Source: Ga0077536 sp035325705 (GTDB lineage: Bacteria; Pseudomonadota; Gammaproteobacteria; Ga0077536). From it: a stretch of DNA of 64,000 nt. The DNA is taken from NCBI GenBank assembly GCA_035325705.1, contig DAOKZI010000009.1, forward strand, positions 97,081-161,080, in the 5' to 3' direction. The notes under the pieces are model-generated. The model searched no databases. It saw nothing but the letters and a program-made list of their open reading frames with translations, and was not told the DNA's origin. The position numbers and the translations under genes were made by a program. Below, piece by piece: positions 26,463 through 35,979 of the stretch (positions are counted from its first letter, which is position 1; every line of letters begins with the position of its first letter).

Positions 26463-27269
26463 ATGCCCCCCGAGCCGCTGGTCCGCATCCGCGATCTGCA
26501 TTTCCGCCGCGGCAAGCGCGCGATCTTCGACGGTATCGATCTCGACATCCCGCGCGGTCGGATCACCGCGATCCTGGGCCCGAGCGGGACCGGCAAGACC
26601 ACGCTGCTGCGGCTGATCGGCGCGCAGCTGGCACCGGCCGCCGGCACGGTCGAATTCGACGGCGAGAACGTGCATCGCCTGGGAACCTCCGATCTCTACG
26701 CGCTGCGCAAGCGTCTCGGCATGCTGTTCCAGAGCGGCGCCCTGCTGACCGATCTCACGCTGTTCGAGAACGTGGCCTTTCCGCTGCGCGAGCACACGCG
26801 CCTGCCGGAGCCGATGCTGCGCAGCCTGGTGCTGATGAAGCTCGAGATGGTCGGCCTGCGCGGCGCGCGGGACCTCTATCCGCGGGAGTTGTCGGGTGGC
26901 ATGGCGCGGCGCGCCGCGCTGGCGCGCGCGATTGCGCTGGATCCGACGATGATCATGTACGACGAGCCCTTCTCCGGGCAGGACCCGATCTCGATGGGCA
27001 TCCTCGTCCGCCTGATCAAGCAGCTGAACGACGTGCTCGGCATCACCAGCGTGCTCGTCTCGCACGACGTCGCCGAGACCTGCACGATCGCCGACTACAT
27101 CTACGTGCTGTCGGGCGCGAAGATCGTCGGCCGCGGCACGCCGGCCGAATTGCGTGCGTCCGAATCGCCGATGGTGCGTCAGTTCATGGCCGGGCTGCCC
27201 GACGGTCCGCTGCCCTTCCATTTTCCCGGCCGCCCCTATCTCGAGGATCTGTTGGAGACTGCGCCGTGA
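26463..27269 (+). CDS. mlaF: MlaF, ATPase of the phospholipid/ABC transport system, 268 aa
   Basis: ABC ATPase that drives the Mla lipid transporter at the inner membrane. Walker A GPSGTGKTT near residue 40, ABC signature LSGGMARRAALARA, Walker B MIMYDEPFSGQDP, switch histidine in LVSHD. Length is typical. It overlaps mlaE by four bases (GTGA), and the order mlaF-E-D-C-B is the standard operon. ATG at 26463 is chosen because the open frame upstream has no family sequence. Confidence 0.95.
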   Translation: MPPEPLVRIRDLHFRRGKRAIFDGIDLDIPRGRITAILGPSGTGKTTLLRLIGAQLAPAAGTVEFDGENVHRLGTSDLYALRKRLGMLFQSGALLTDLTLFENVAFPLREHTRLPEPMLRSLVLMKLEMVGLRGARDLYPRELSGGMARRAALARAIALDPTMIMYDEPFSGQDPISMGILVRLIKQLNDVLGITSVLVSHDVAETCTIADYIYVLSGAKIVGRGTPAELRASESPMVRQFMAGLPDGPLPFHFPGRPYLEDLLETAP

Positions 27270-28045
27270 TCGATCTCCTCGCCGGCCTCGGCCGCGGCAG
27301 CCTCGCGTTCTTCGAACGCCTCGGGCGCGGCCACCTGTTCCTGCTGCGCGTGCTGGCGAGCCTCGGTGCGCTGCTCACGCGCCCGCGCCTGCTGATCAAG
27401 CAGATATGGTCCACCGGCGTGCTGTCGCTCGTGATCATCGTGATCTCCGGCGCCTTCGTCGGCATGGTGCTGGGCCTGCAGGGCTACAACACGCTGGTCA
27501 CCTTCGGCGCCGAGGAATCGCTGGGGCTCGTCGTCGCGAAGTCGCTGCTGCGCGAGCTCGGCCCCGTGATCTCGGCGCTGCTGTTCGCCGGCCGCGCGGG
27601 CACGGCGCTGACCGCCGAGATCGGCTTCATGAAGGCGACCGAGCAGCTCAGCGCGATGGAAATGATGGCGGTCGACCCCTTGAAGCGCATCGTCGCGCCG
27701 CGCTTCGTCGCCGCGATCGTCGCGATGCCGCTGCTGGCGGCGATCTTCACCGCCGTCGGCGTGCTCGGCGGCTACTTCTGCGGCGTCGGCCTGCTCGGCG
27801 TCGACGCCGGTTCGTTCTGGTCCCAGATGCAGTCGAAGGTGCTGCTGATGGAGGACGTCGTCAACGGCGTGGTGATCAAGGGCGTGGTGTTCGGGGCGGT
27901 GATCAGCTGGATTGCCGTGTTCGAAGGCTACGACGCGGTGCCGACCTCCGAAGGCGTCAGCGCGGCGACGACGCGCACCGTGGTGCACTCGTCGCTGGCG
28001 GTGCTGGGCCTCGATTTCATACTCACCGGCCTGATGTTCAACTGA
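27266..28045 (+). CDS. mlaE: MlaE, ABC permease, 259 aa
   Basis: Membrane permease of the Mla complex, with about five to six hydrophobic segments. The family signature is present: ELGPVISALLFAGRAGTALT followed by EIGFMKATEQLSAMEMM at about residue 100-130. GTG start at 27266 overlaps the mlaF stop. The complex moves phospholipid between the inner membrane and the periplasmic carrier MlaC to keep the outer leaflet asymmetric. Confidence 0.95.
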   Translation: MIDLLAGLGRGSLAFFERLGRGHLFLLRVLASLGALLTRPRLLIKQIWSTGVLSLVIIVISGAFVGMVLGLQGYNTLVTFGAEESLGLVVAKSLLRELGPVISALLFAGRAGTALTAEIGFMKATEQLSAMEMMAVDPLKRIVAPRFVAAIVAMPLLAAIFTAVGVLGGYFCGVGLLGVDAGSFWSQMQSKVLLMEDVVNGVVIKGVVFGAVISWIAVFEGYDAVPTSEGVSAATTRTVVHSSLAVLGLDFILTGLMFN

Positions 28046-28071
28046 CGCGCCGGACGCGCAGGAAAACCTCG

Positions 28072-28539
28072 ATGCAAGACACTCGGAAGATGGAAATCAC
28101 CGTCGGCGTATTCGTCGCCCTCGGCCTCGCGGCGCTGCTGATGCTCGCGATGAAGGTCGCCAATCTGTCGCAGTTCACCTCGCACGACGGCTACGAGGTG
28201 CGCGCCTATTTCGACAACGTCGGCGGCCTGCAGGTGCGCGCGCCGGTCAAGATGGGCGGCGTCACCGTGGGCCGCGTCGTCGGGATCGGCTACGACGCGC
28301 AGCGCTTCCAGGCCGTGGTGAGGATGAGCATCGATCCGGACTACGATCACATCCCGACCGATACCGCGGCCAATATCTATACCGCCGGCCTGCTCGGCGA
28401 ACAGTACATCGGGCTCGAGCCGGGCGGCGAGGACACGAGCCTGAAGGGCGGCGACGAACTGCAGATGACGCAGTCCGCGCTGGTGCTCGAAAAAGCGCTG
28501 CAGGAATTTCTGTACAACAAGACCGTCAAATCGCCGTGA
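28072..28539 (+). CDS. mlaD: MlaD, MCE-domain periplasmic ring protein, 155 aa
   Basis: One N-terminal transmembrane anchor (about 8-26, VGVFVALGLAALLMLAM) followed by a single MCE domain (about 38-118) with YFDNVGGLQVRAPVKMGGV and LLGEQYIGLEPGG. Homohexamers form the tunnel between MlaE and MlaC. Length fits E. coli MlaD (183) minus its C-terminal tail. It starts 26 bases after mlaE. Confidence 0.93.
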   Translation: MQDTRKMEITVGVFVALGLAALLMLAMKVANLSQFTSHDGYEVRAYFDNVGGLQVRAPVKMGGVTVGRVVGIGYDAQRFQAVVRMSIDPDYDHIPTDTAANIYTAGLLGEQYIGLEPGGEDTSLKGGDELQMTQSALVLEKALQEFLYNKTVKSP

Positions 28540-28664
28540 ACGCCGTCGACACGGCGAGTCTCTCCGCAGGGACGACTCGCGCGCGGGCCACGCCTCCGCC
28601 CAGGTTGCGCGCCCGATCGTCCCGTGTCGGTGCCCGAATCCGCCAATCCGAGAGCCAGCCGCCG

Positions 28665-29300
28665 ATGACCCGCCACCCCTTCGCTTTAGTCTGCGCCCTG
28701 TTCCTGTCCATGGCCGCCGTGACGGCCGTTCCCGTACGCGCCGAAGACGCCGCTGCGCCCGCGACGGCGCTGGTACGGAGCACCGCGACCGAAGTGCTGA
28801 GCCGGCTGCATGCCGATCCCAGCGCGAATTCCTCGAACCCGCAGCGCCTGTACGCGATCGCGGAGGAAGTCGTCCTGCCGCACTTCGACTTCGAGCGCAT
28901 GTCGCAGCGCGTGCTCGGCAAGCACTGGCGCAGCGCGAGCCCGGCGCAGCGCGAGCGCTTCGTCGGCGAATTCAAGACCCTGCTCGTGCGCACCTACGCG
29001 ACCGCCGTTTCCGACTATCGCGACGCGCAACTCAGTTTCCAGCCCGCGCGCGAGCTCGGCACCGATGTCTGGCGCGTGCGCAGCAACGTCGACCGCGGCA
29101 GCGGCGCACCACCGCTGCAGGTCGACTACGACGTGTACCGGAACGCCGATGTGTGGAAGGTCTTCGACGTCGCGATCAACGGCGTCAGCCTCGTCGTCAG
29201 CTACCGTTCCGGCTTCAACACCGACATCGCGAAGCTCGGCATGGACGGGCTGATCGATCAGATTGCCGAGCACAACGTGCAGAAGGCGAGCGGCACCTGA
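28665..29300 (+). CDS. mlaC: MlaC, periplasmic phospholipid carrier, 211 aa
   Basis: Signal peptide MTRHPFALVCALFLSMAA with cleavage probably after VRA. The mature protein matches the Ttg2D/MlaC family: LPHFDFERMSQRVLGKHWR, QRERFVGEFKTLLVRTYA, and WKVFDVAINGVSLVVSYR near the end. It shuttles phospholipid between MlaA in the outer membrane and MlaFEDB. The frame is open from 28536, overlapping mlaD, but the signal peptide places the start at 28665. Confidence 0.93.
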   Translation: MTRHPFALVCALFLSMAAVTAVPVRAEDAAAPATALVRSTATEVLSRLHADPSANSSNPQRLYAIAEEVVLPHFDFERMSQRVLGKHWRSASPAQRERFVGEFKTLLVRTYATAVSDYRDAQLSFQPARELGTDVWRVRSNVDRGSGAPPLQVDYDVYRNADVWKVFDVAINGVSLVVSYRSGFNTDIAKLGMDGLIDQIAEHNVQKASGT

Positions 29301-29306
29301 GCGCCC

Positions 29307-29624
29307 ATGAACCCCCGCACCGACGCCGGCAAGCCGGCCCCGCTCGAGGTGACGGCGCGTGACGGCGCGATCGCACTCGCCGGCGCGCTGGTCTTCGACA
29401 CCGTGCCCGACGCGCTCGCCCGCTCGCTCGCGCTGCTGACCGCGAACGGCGAGCTGATCTTCGATCTCGGTGCCGTCACCCACGCCGACAGCGCAGCGCT
29501 CGCACTGATCGTCGAATGGCGCCGCGCAGCCACCCGGCGCGGCGCCGCCCTCGAACTGCGCGGCCTGCCATCCCAGCTACGCGCCCTCGCCGCCGCCACC
29601 GGCCTCGAAGAGCTCGTGCGCTGA
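29307..29624 (+). CDS. mlaB: MlaB, STAS-domain subunit, 105 aa
   Basis: Small cytoplasmic STAS protein that binds MlaF and is needed for transporter activity. A conserved stretch FDLGAVTHADSAALALIVEW contains the usual D/S pair of STAS domains. It is the last gene of the operon, six bases after mlaC. A GAGAACAC inverted repeat follows eight bases after its stop and may serve as terminator. Confidence 0.9.
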   Translation: MNPRTDAGKPAPLEVTARDGAIALAGALVFDTVPDALARSLALLTANGELIFDLGAVTHADSAALALIVEWRRAATRRGAALELRGLPSQLRALAAATGLEELVR

Positions 29625-29630
29625 AGAGGC

Positions 29631-29781
29631 GCTTCGCGCGGCCACGGAGAACACGGAGAACACGGAGAAAGAAAGGGATTGTTCGCGGCCTCTGCAGCGT
29701 TGGCGCCAATGATCGTGATCGAGTCACGGAGGCGCGGGCCCAATCAATCCGCCCTCCGTGTTCTCCGTGGCCGCGCGAAGC
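29631..29781. repeat. GAGAACAC-type inverted repeat with 27-bp perfect arms
   Basis: Left arm 29631-29657 (GCTTCGCGCGGCCACGGAGA...) and right arm 29755-29781 are exact inverted copies over 27 bases, including two GGAGAACAC units. The centre is about 97 bases. It lies between mlaB and the convergent end of opgH, so it could terminate both. Confidence 0.85.
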
Positions 29782-29804
29782 GCAATCCAAGCCCGCAGCG
29801 GCGG

Positions 29805-32327
29805 CTACGCGCGATCCTGTGAAACTCCGTGCACGGCCGCCACTGGCGGCGCGGCGCAGCGCGTGACGAGCAGGGTCACGGCGCGGCGATCGGACAGCGC
29901 GGGGGCCTGCAGTTCGCGGGGGAAGAGGGTCTCGAGCGTCGATGGCAGCGCTTCTTCGGCGCGACAGCGCGCGAGCGCCATCGGCGCGCTCAGCTCGGCG
30001 GGCGGCAGCTGCGAGAGCAGCGCGAGGTGGCGGGCGGCGTCCAGCGGGGATTCGAGCACGCGCGCGAGCGCGGGCGGTGTCTCGCCCGCGACTGGCAGCG
30101 AGGCGGCGAGCGCCTGCTGGCGCGCGAGGACCGGCGGCGGCGCGCGTTCCTCCGGCGTGACGAAGAGGCCCGCCTCGCGCAGCGCGCGGCCCAGCACGGG
30201 CCGCGCGCCGGCCCAGGCGAGCGGCGCCGCGAGCCACAGGCCGAGCACGGCCGGCAGCATCCAGCCCAGCAGTCCCGGATACACGTACCAGGCGGCGGCC
30301 GCGAACACGAGGCCGAGCGTCGCGTGCCAGCGCAGCGCCGCGCGGCAGGCGCGGAAAGGGATGCCGCGATCGTCACGCATCTGCGTCTGCCAGCCCGCGT
30401 CACGGCCGCGCAGCACCTCGCGCACGGCGCGCGTCTGCAGCAGCATCTGCGCCGGCGCCGACAGCGTCGAGTAGAGGGTCTCGGCGAGCACGCTGGCAAG
30501 CGCGCGCAGCCGTCCGCCGAAGCCGCGCGCCACTTCGCGCCGCGCCGCGACCGCCCACCAGCCGAAGAGCTTGGGCGCGAGCAGCACGCCCATCGTCGCG
30601 CCGAGCAGCCAGCGCGCCATCACGGGATCCATCACGTGCCACACGGGATAGGGCGTGCGATCGGGAAAGAAGTACACGGGCAGCTCGAACTTGCCCTGTA
30701 CCGCAGCGACCAGGCCGGTGAGGATGAAGGCGAGCCATAGCGGCGAGGCAAGGTAGGCCATGATGCCATTCACCAGGTGGAAACGGCTCAGGCCGTAGAG
30801 CCCTCGTGCGTGCAGCAGGCCGGCGTGCTGCAGATTGCCCTGGCACCAGCGCCGATCGCGCGCGGCGTGATCGAGCAGCGACGGCGGCGATTCCTCGTAG
30901 CTGCCGTCGAGCTGCGGCAGCAGGTAGTTGCGCCAGCCGGCACGACGCAGCAGCGCGGCCTCGACGAAATCGTGACTGAGGATGTGGCCGCCGAACGGCG
31001 GCTTGCCGGGCAATACCGGCATGCCGGCATGCGCGGCGAACGCGGCGGTCCGGATCAGCGCATTGTGGCCCCAGTAGTTGCTGTCGGGACCGAACCACCA
31101 CGCGTAGCCCGCCGCGAGCACCGGGCCGTACATCGCAGTCGCGAACTGCTGCGCGCGGGCGAAGGGCGTATGGCGGTTCACGAGCCGCGGCACGGTCTGC
31201 AGGATCGCGGCCTGCGGGTTGGTCGCGAGCAGCCGCGCGAGCGCGACGACCGTCTCGCCGCTCATCACGCTGTCGGCGTCGAGCACCAGCATGGCCTCGT
31301 AGCGCGCACCCCAGCGCGTGCAGAAGTCGGCGAGGTTGCCGGCCTTGCGCGCGTGATTCTGGTAGCGGCGCCGGTAGAACAGGCGCCCGGTGGCATCGAG
31401 CCGGCGCCGCGTATCGTCCCAGGCCGCTTCCTCGGCGAGCCAGACGTCCGGATCGGTGGTGTCGCTCAGCACGAAGAACTCGAAGGCCGCGAGCGTCCCC
31501 AGCGCATCGAGCTCGCGATAGAGCGTCTCGACCGCGAGCAGCACGCGCTGCGGATCCTCGTTGTAGGTCGGCATCACGACCGCGAGCGGGCGCGCGAAGG
31601 CTTCGGCGAGCGGCACCTCGCGCGGCAGCGGCGGCGCGAGGCCTGCGAGATCCCCGCCGCGCAGCGTGACGACGAGGCCGACGAGGGCGCTCCAGAAGCT
31701 GAGCGCGATCCAGCCGAAGTTGACGACGAACAGCGCCATCAGCGCGTACTCCACCGCCGACAGCCCGCCCGGCGCGAACACGCGCGACAGCATCCACACC
31801 GCGCCGCCGACGAGCGCGAGGCTCGCGCCGAAGACGCCGATCCGGCGCAGGCGGAAATGCCCGCGTCCCGGCGTCGGCTGCGCGGGCGCGGCGGGCGCGT
31901 GCAAGGACTGCGCGGGCATCGCGAGCGGCGCGCCCGGCGGCGCCGCGATCGGCAGCGCTGCCCTCAGCGCGGCGAGAAAGGCCGGCGAAGGTTCGGCCAT
32001 CAGCTCGCCGGGCCAGTCGCGGCCGACGGCGAGCGCGAGCAGCGCCGCGCGGCGCGTCGCGAGATCCGGCATCACGGGCAGCGCGAGACGCTCCACCGCG
32101 CGCAGCAGCCAGCGGTCGACGAGCCGGCGCACGTAGCGGCGCAGGCCATCGGCGTCGAATTCGACCAGCGCGCGCGTGCGCTGCGCCAGCGCGAGCAGCA
32201 CCGCGTCGCGCGCGCCGTCGCTCACGCCGAGCACGTCGAGCTCCGCGGCGAGCTCATCGCTCAGCCGCGCCAGCAGCTCGGGCGGCACCGGCGCGTCGAA
32301 CTCGAGGCGATGCGCGCTCTGCCTCAT
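29805..32327 (-). CDS. opgH: OpgH, glucan (OPG) glucosyltransferase, 840 aa
   Basis: Inner-membrane family 2 glycosyltransferase that makes the linear beta-1,2 backbone of osmoregulated periplasmic glucans from UDP-glucose. The cytosolic catalytic domain has VVMPTYNED, the acidic pairs FVLSDTTDPD and LVLDADSVM, and the processivity signature RDRRWCQGN near residue 510. About eight membrane spans flank it, as in E. coli MdoH (847 aa). ATG at 32327, four bases after the opgG/D stop, so the two are co-expressed. Confidence 0.95.
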   Translation of the reverse strand: MRQSAHRLEFDAPVPPELLARLSDELAAELDVLGVSDGARDAVLLALAQRTRALVEFDADGLRRYVRRLVDRWLLRAVERLALPVMPDLATRRAALLALAVGRDWPGELMAEPSPAFLAALRAALPIAAPPGAPLAMPAQSLHAPAAPAQPTPGRGHFRLRRIGVFGASLALVGGAVWMLSRVFAPGGLSAVEYALMALFVVNFGWIALSFWSALVGLVVTLRGGDLAGLAPPLPREVPLAEAFARPLAVVMPTYNEDPQRVLLAVETLYRELDALGTLAAFEFFVLSDTTDPDVWLAEEAAWDDTRRRLDATGRLFYRRRYQNHARKAGNLADFCTRWGARYEAMLVLDADSVMSGETVVALARLLATNPQAAILQTVPRLVNRHTPFARAQQFATAMYGPVLAAGYAWWFGPDSNYWGHNALIRTAAFAAHAGMPVLPGKPPFGGHILSHDFVEAALLRRAGWRNYLLPQLDGSYEESPPSLLDHAARDRRWCQGNLQHAGLLHARGLYGLSRFHLVNGIMAYLASPLWLAFILTGLVAAVQGKFELPVYFFPDRTPYPVWHVMDPVMARWLLGATMGVLLAPKLFGWWAVAARREVARGFGGRLRALASVLAETLYSTLSAPAQMLLQTRAVREVLRGRDAGWQTQMRDDRGIPFRACRAALRWHATLGLVFAAAAWYVYPGLLGWMLPAVLGLWLAAPLAWAGARPVLGRALREAGLFVTPEERAPPPVLARQQALAASLPVAGETPPALARVLESPLDAARHLALLSQLPPAELSAPMALARCRAEEALPSTLETLFPRELQAPALSDRRAVTLLVTRCAAPPVAAVHGVSQDRA

Positions 32328-32331
32328 GCGC

Positions 32332-33897
32332 TCAACCCGTCCACTGGTAGCACCAGGCCTCGGTCACGGCGCGCTTGCCGATCATCAGCTCGCAGCGCAG
32401 CTCGATCGGTTCGTCGCCTTCCGGCGTCAATTCGAAGAACGTGCGCCAGTGGCCGCTTGCCGGATTGAAATGGGTGACGACGCCGTGCAAGCGGCCGCGC
32501 GAGGTGCTGACGTTGGCCTCGATCTGTCCCCCGCCCGTGGCCTCGCCGGCCGGCAGGGCGTCGCCGGCGAACTCGATCACGAAGCGCCGGCGGCCTTCCT
32601 CGCTGCCGAGCCCGACGCGGGTGTCGACGACGCGCGCGAGCGTGCGCGGCGGGGGTGCATCGTGGCACCAGTGCAGGCGGTAGGTCGCATGGAACTCGGC
32701 GCCGGTATCCAGCGCCGCTTCGGGCTTCCAGAACACGACGATGTTGTCATTGACCTCGCGGTCGGTCGGGATCTCGACCAGGGTCACGGCGCCCGCGCCC
32801 CAGTCGCCGACCGGTTCGATCCAGGCGCTGGGCCGCTGCTCGTAGTGTGATTCCGGATCGAGATAGTCCTCGTAGCGGCGCTTGCGTTGCATCAGCCCGA
32901 AGCCTTTCGGATTGCGATCGACGAAGGCGCTGACGCGCAGGCGCAGCGGGTTGACCAGCGGACGCCACAGCCATTCGTCGGCGCCGTTCCAGATCAGCAG
33001 ACCGTCGGAATCGTGGACCTCGGCGCGGTAGTCGTCGACGCCGACGCGATCGTTCGCGGCGAAGAAGAACATGCTCGTCAGCGGCGCGATGCCGACGAGC
33101 TCGATGCGCTCGCGCACGAACAGCGCGAGCTCGACGTCGGTGACCGTCGCCTCGCCGGGACGCACGGTGAAGGTATAGGCGCCGGCACAGCGGCGGCTGT
33201 TCAGCAGCGCGTGGATCACGAGGCTGTTGGCGTCGGCCGGGCGTTCGAGATAGAACTCGGTGAAGAGCGGAAACTCCTCGCCGTCGGGCGAGGCGGTGTC
33301 GATCGCGAGCCCGCGCGCCGAGAGGCCGTAGCGCATGCGCTTGCCGAGCGCGCGGAAATAGCTCGCACCGAGGAAGGCGACCAGCTCGTCGAGGTAGTTC
33401 GCATCGTTCAGCGCGTAGTGGATGCGGAAGCCGGCAAAGCCGCGCACCTGACCCAGCGCGCTGGAGCCGAGCCGGTTCTCGCCGTAGTCGAACAGCGCCG
33501 GCGCATAGCGGATCTCGTGCGCGCGGTCTTCGTGCACCTCGAAGATGCGCACCGTCTGGCGGTAATAGAAGCCGGGATGAAAGAACTGCGCGGTGAACGG
33601 CGCTTCGCCCAGCCACAGCGCTTCCGGCGGGCGGTAGCGGATGTCGCGGTAGGCGTCGTAATCGAGCTCGGCGAGCGCGGCCGGTAGATCATCGGGCGGC
33701 GCCTGGTAAGGCCGCTGCGCGAGCTCGGCAGCGCGCCGGCGCAGCCGCTCGACGCTGAACGCCCGCCCGTCGGCGAGCAGCGGCGCGGCGCCGACGGGGG
33801 CCGCGCGCAATGCCGATGCGCCGAGCAGCGCGGCCAGGGTCTCGAGCGCGTGACGCCGTCCCGGATCCGCAGGCGACGGCGGGGAATTCTCAGTCAT
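32332..33897 (-). CDS. OpgG/OpgD-type periplasmic glucan biosynthesis protein, 521 aa
   Basis: Periplasmic partner that modifies, branches or releases the OpgH product. Family sequences: AQFFHPGFYYRQTVRIFEV, GFAGFRIHYAL, FLGASYFRALG, YGLSARGLAIDT and NPKGFGLMQRKR. The N-terminus has a twin arginine (DPGRRHALETLAALLGASAL), which argues for Tat export and a closer relation to OpgD than to Sec-exported OpgG. As the only such gene beside opgH it may serve the OpgG role, so I leave the symbol open. Confidence 0.9.
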   Translation of the reverse strand: MTENSPPSPADPGRRHALETLAALLGASALRAAPVGAAPLLADGRAFSVERLRRRAAELAQRPYQAPPDDLPAALAELDYDAYRDIRYRPPEALWLGEAPFTAQFFHPGFYYRQTVRIFEVHEDRAHEIRYAPALFDYGENRLGSSALGQVRGFAGFRIHYALNDANYLDELVAFLGASYFRALGKRMRYGLSARGLAIDTASPDGEEFPLFTEFYLERPADANSLVIHALLNSRRCAGAYTFTVRPGEATVTDVELALFVRERIELVGIAPLTSMFFFAANDRVGVDDYRAEVHDSDGLLIWNGADEWLWRPLVNPLRLRVSAFVDRNPKGFGLMQRKRRYEDYLDPESHYEQRPSAWIEPVGDWGAGAVTLVEIPTDREVNDNIVVFWKPEAALDTGAEFHATYRLHWCHDAPPPRTLARVVDTRVGLGSEEGRRRFVIEFAGDALPAGEATGGGQIEANVSTSRGRLHGVVTHFNPASGHWRTFFELTPEGDEPIELRCELMIGKRAVTEAWCYQWTG

Positions 33898-34031
33898 GCA
33901 GTGTCCGATATCGTTGCATTGTCAGCCGACCGACGGCCGGCGAAGGGAGGCGCACTTTACCGCGTCGGCGGACGCAGAACGACTGGGCGTCGTCCGGCGT
34001 CCGCTGCCGACACGTCTGGCCTGCGGACCGT

Positions 34032-35504
34032 TCAGCCGAGATTCACCGGGACGTAGATCTGCGCATCGTCGCGTTGCACGAGCAAGGCAATATGACCCGG
34101 CGCGCGCGCGACGAGTTCCTTCAGCTTGGCCGCGCTCGCCACGCGCTCGCTGCCGACGGCGAGAATGACGTCGCCCTCGCGGATGCCCGCCTTTGCCGCC
34201 GCACCGGACACGGCGGCCACGACCACGCCCGCCCCCTGCTCGCGCTGCTCGGGCGGCAGCTCCTGTACGACGACGCCCAGGCGCCCGGCTTCGCCGCGCG
34301 CGCCCGTGTCGGCCGAGGCGAGGCCGTCGCTGGGCACCGCACCGAGCGCGACGTCGAGGTGCTGGCGCTTGCCGTCACGCAGGAATTCGACCTCCACGCG
34401 ATCGCCCGGCTTCTTCGCGGCGACCAGCCGGGAGAGCATCGCCGAATCCTCGACGCGCTCGCCGTCGAAGCCGAGGATGACGTCGCCGGTGCGCAGCCCG
34501 GCGCGCGCGGCAGGCGTGCCGTCCTCGACCTGGCTGACGAGCGCGCCGTGCGGCGAGTCGAGTCCGAAGGACTGCGCGAGATCCTGGTTCAGCGACTGCA
34601 CGCCGACGCCGAGGCGGCCGCGCGTGACCTTGCCGTTCTGCGCGAGCTGCTGCTGGACGTTCATCGCGAGATCGATCGGAATCGCGAAGGACAGGCCCAT
34701 GTAGCCGCCGCTCTGGCTGTAGATCTGCGAATTGATGCCGACGACTTCGCCGGCCAGATTCAGCAGCGGACCGCCGGAGTTGCCGGGGTTGATCGCGACG
34801 TCGGTCTGGATGAAAGGCACGTAGCCGCCGTTCGGCAGCGTGCGCATCTTGGCGCTGACGACGCCGGCGCTGACGGTGTGGTCGAAGCCGAAGGGCGAGC
34901 CGATCGCGATCACCCACTCCCCGACCTTCAAATGCGCCGGATCGCCGACCTTCAGCGTCGGCAGATCGTGGGCATCGATTTTGATCAGCGCGACGTCGGT
35001 AGTCTCGTCGACACCGATGACCTTGGCGCGGAACTCGCGCTTGTCCGCGAGCTGCACCGTGACCTCGTCGGCCCCGGCGACGACGTGCGCATTGGTCAAC
35101 ACGTGGCCGTCGGGCGAGACGATGAAGCCCGAGCCGCCGCTGCGCGCGATCGGGCCGTCACCGCCTTCCGGCAGCGGCGGGCCGAAGCGCTTGAAGAACT
35201 CGAAGTAAGGGCTGTCGCGATCGAAAGGGATCACGCCGCCGAAGGGGCCGCGGTTGGCGGCCGGCACGGTGCGCGTCGCGCTGATGTTCACGACCGCGGG
35301 CGAGGCGCGCTGGACGAGATCGGTGAAGTCCGGCAGGCCGACGCTGGCCGGGGGCGGCGTGGCGCCGAGCGGGCTCGCCTGCGCCTCCGCGACCAGGGGC
35401 GCGTTGAGGGCGGCGGGATCGCCCGGGTGATAGCCGTGCCAGGCCAGCGTGGCGGTGGCAATGGCGGCCGCGAGGGCCGGCGTCGCATAGCGTTTCAGGT
35501 TCAT
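34032..35504 (-). CDS. Do-like periplasmic serine protease (DegP/DegQ/MucD), 490 aa
   Basis: HtrA-type protease/chaperone for misfolded envelope proteins. Signal-like N-terminus after the ATG at 35504, which has GGAGGA five bases upstream. Catalytic triad: His in LTNAHVV, Asp in TTDVALIKI, Ser in NPGNSGGPLL. Two PDZ domains follow (about 285-375 and 400-485). The order and length match MucD/DegQ. It sits upstream of a two-component system but on its own promoter, with about 450 bases of repeat-filled space between. Confidence 0.92.
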   Translation of the reverse strand: MNLKRYATPALAAAIATATLAWHGYHPGDPAALNAPLVAEAQASPLGATPPPASVGLPDFTDLVQRASPAVVNISATRTVPAANRGPFGGVIPFDRDSPYFEFFKRFGPPLPEGGDGPIARSGGSGFIVSPDGHVLTNAHVVAGADEVTVQLADKREFRAKVIGVDETTDVALIKIDAHDLPTLKVGDPAHLKVGEWVIAIGSPFGFDHTVSAGVVSAKMRTLPNGGYVPFIQTDVAINPGNSGGPLLNLAGEVVGINSQIYSQSGGYMGLSFAIPIDLAMNVQQQLAQNGKVTRGRLGVGVQSLNQDLAQSFGLDSPHGALVSQVEDGTPAARAGLRTGDVILGFDGERVEDSAMLSRLVAAKKPGDRVEVEFLRDGKRQHLDVALGAVPSDGLASADTGARGEAGRLGVVVQELPPEQREQGAGVVVAAVSGAAAKAGIREGDVILAVGSERVASAAKLKELVARAPGHIALLVQRDDAQIYVPVNLG

Positions 35505-35756
35505 GGTCCATCCTCCATGCACACGCGCGATGCGGAGCCGCCCCATGCGGCGCCCGGGAGCGCGAATGGCAGGCAGGATGAAAGCTTTCGCTTAAGCGAG
35601 TCTTAAAAGACTTCCGCAGCTTATCGTCGAGCGGACGCAGGAAGCGCAACGGATCGGCGTTCTCTTGTAGATCGAATCGTAGGTTGCCGTGAAAGAGCGG
35701 CGCGGTCGTGGTAGGCCCTATGCAAGGCATGGCATCGACCCCGGAAGTAACGACTA

Positions 35757-35979
35757 GCGCCGAACCCGGATTCCGCTGCGCTCCTTCCGGGCTACAAGAC
35801 CACCATCTTCGTAGCCCGGAAGGAGCGCCGCGCAGCGGCGCGGAATCCGGGAGCTGAGCTCACCACACCTTTTTCATGCTAGCAGGTGACGCGGGCGTCA
35901 TGACCATTGGGCTGACGAAGGAAGCCCAACATTGGGCACCGAACCTTGGGCTTCCTCCGTCAGCCCAAGCTACGGTCTA
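35757..35979. repeat. Composite repeat, copy 1 (about 220 bp)
   Basis: A CCCGGAT-family inverted pair (35757-35852) followed by a unit ending in an inverted repeat of TTGGGCTGACG...GTCAGCCCAAG. The whole composite recurs at 41031-41213, where about 40 bases of the last hairpin are missing. The right edge of copy 1 runs into the sensor kinase gene and supplies its final codons and stop. Confidence 0.8.
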
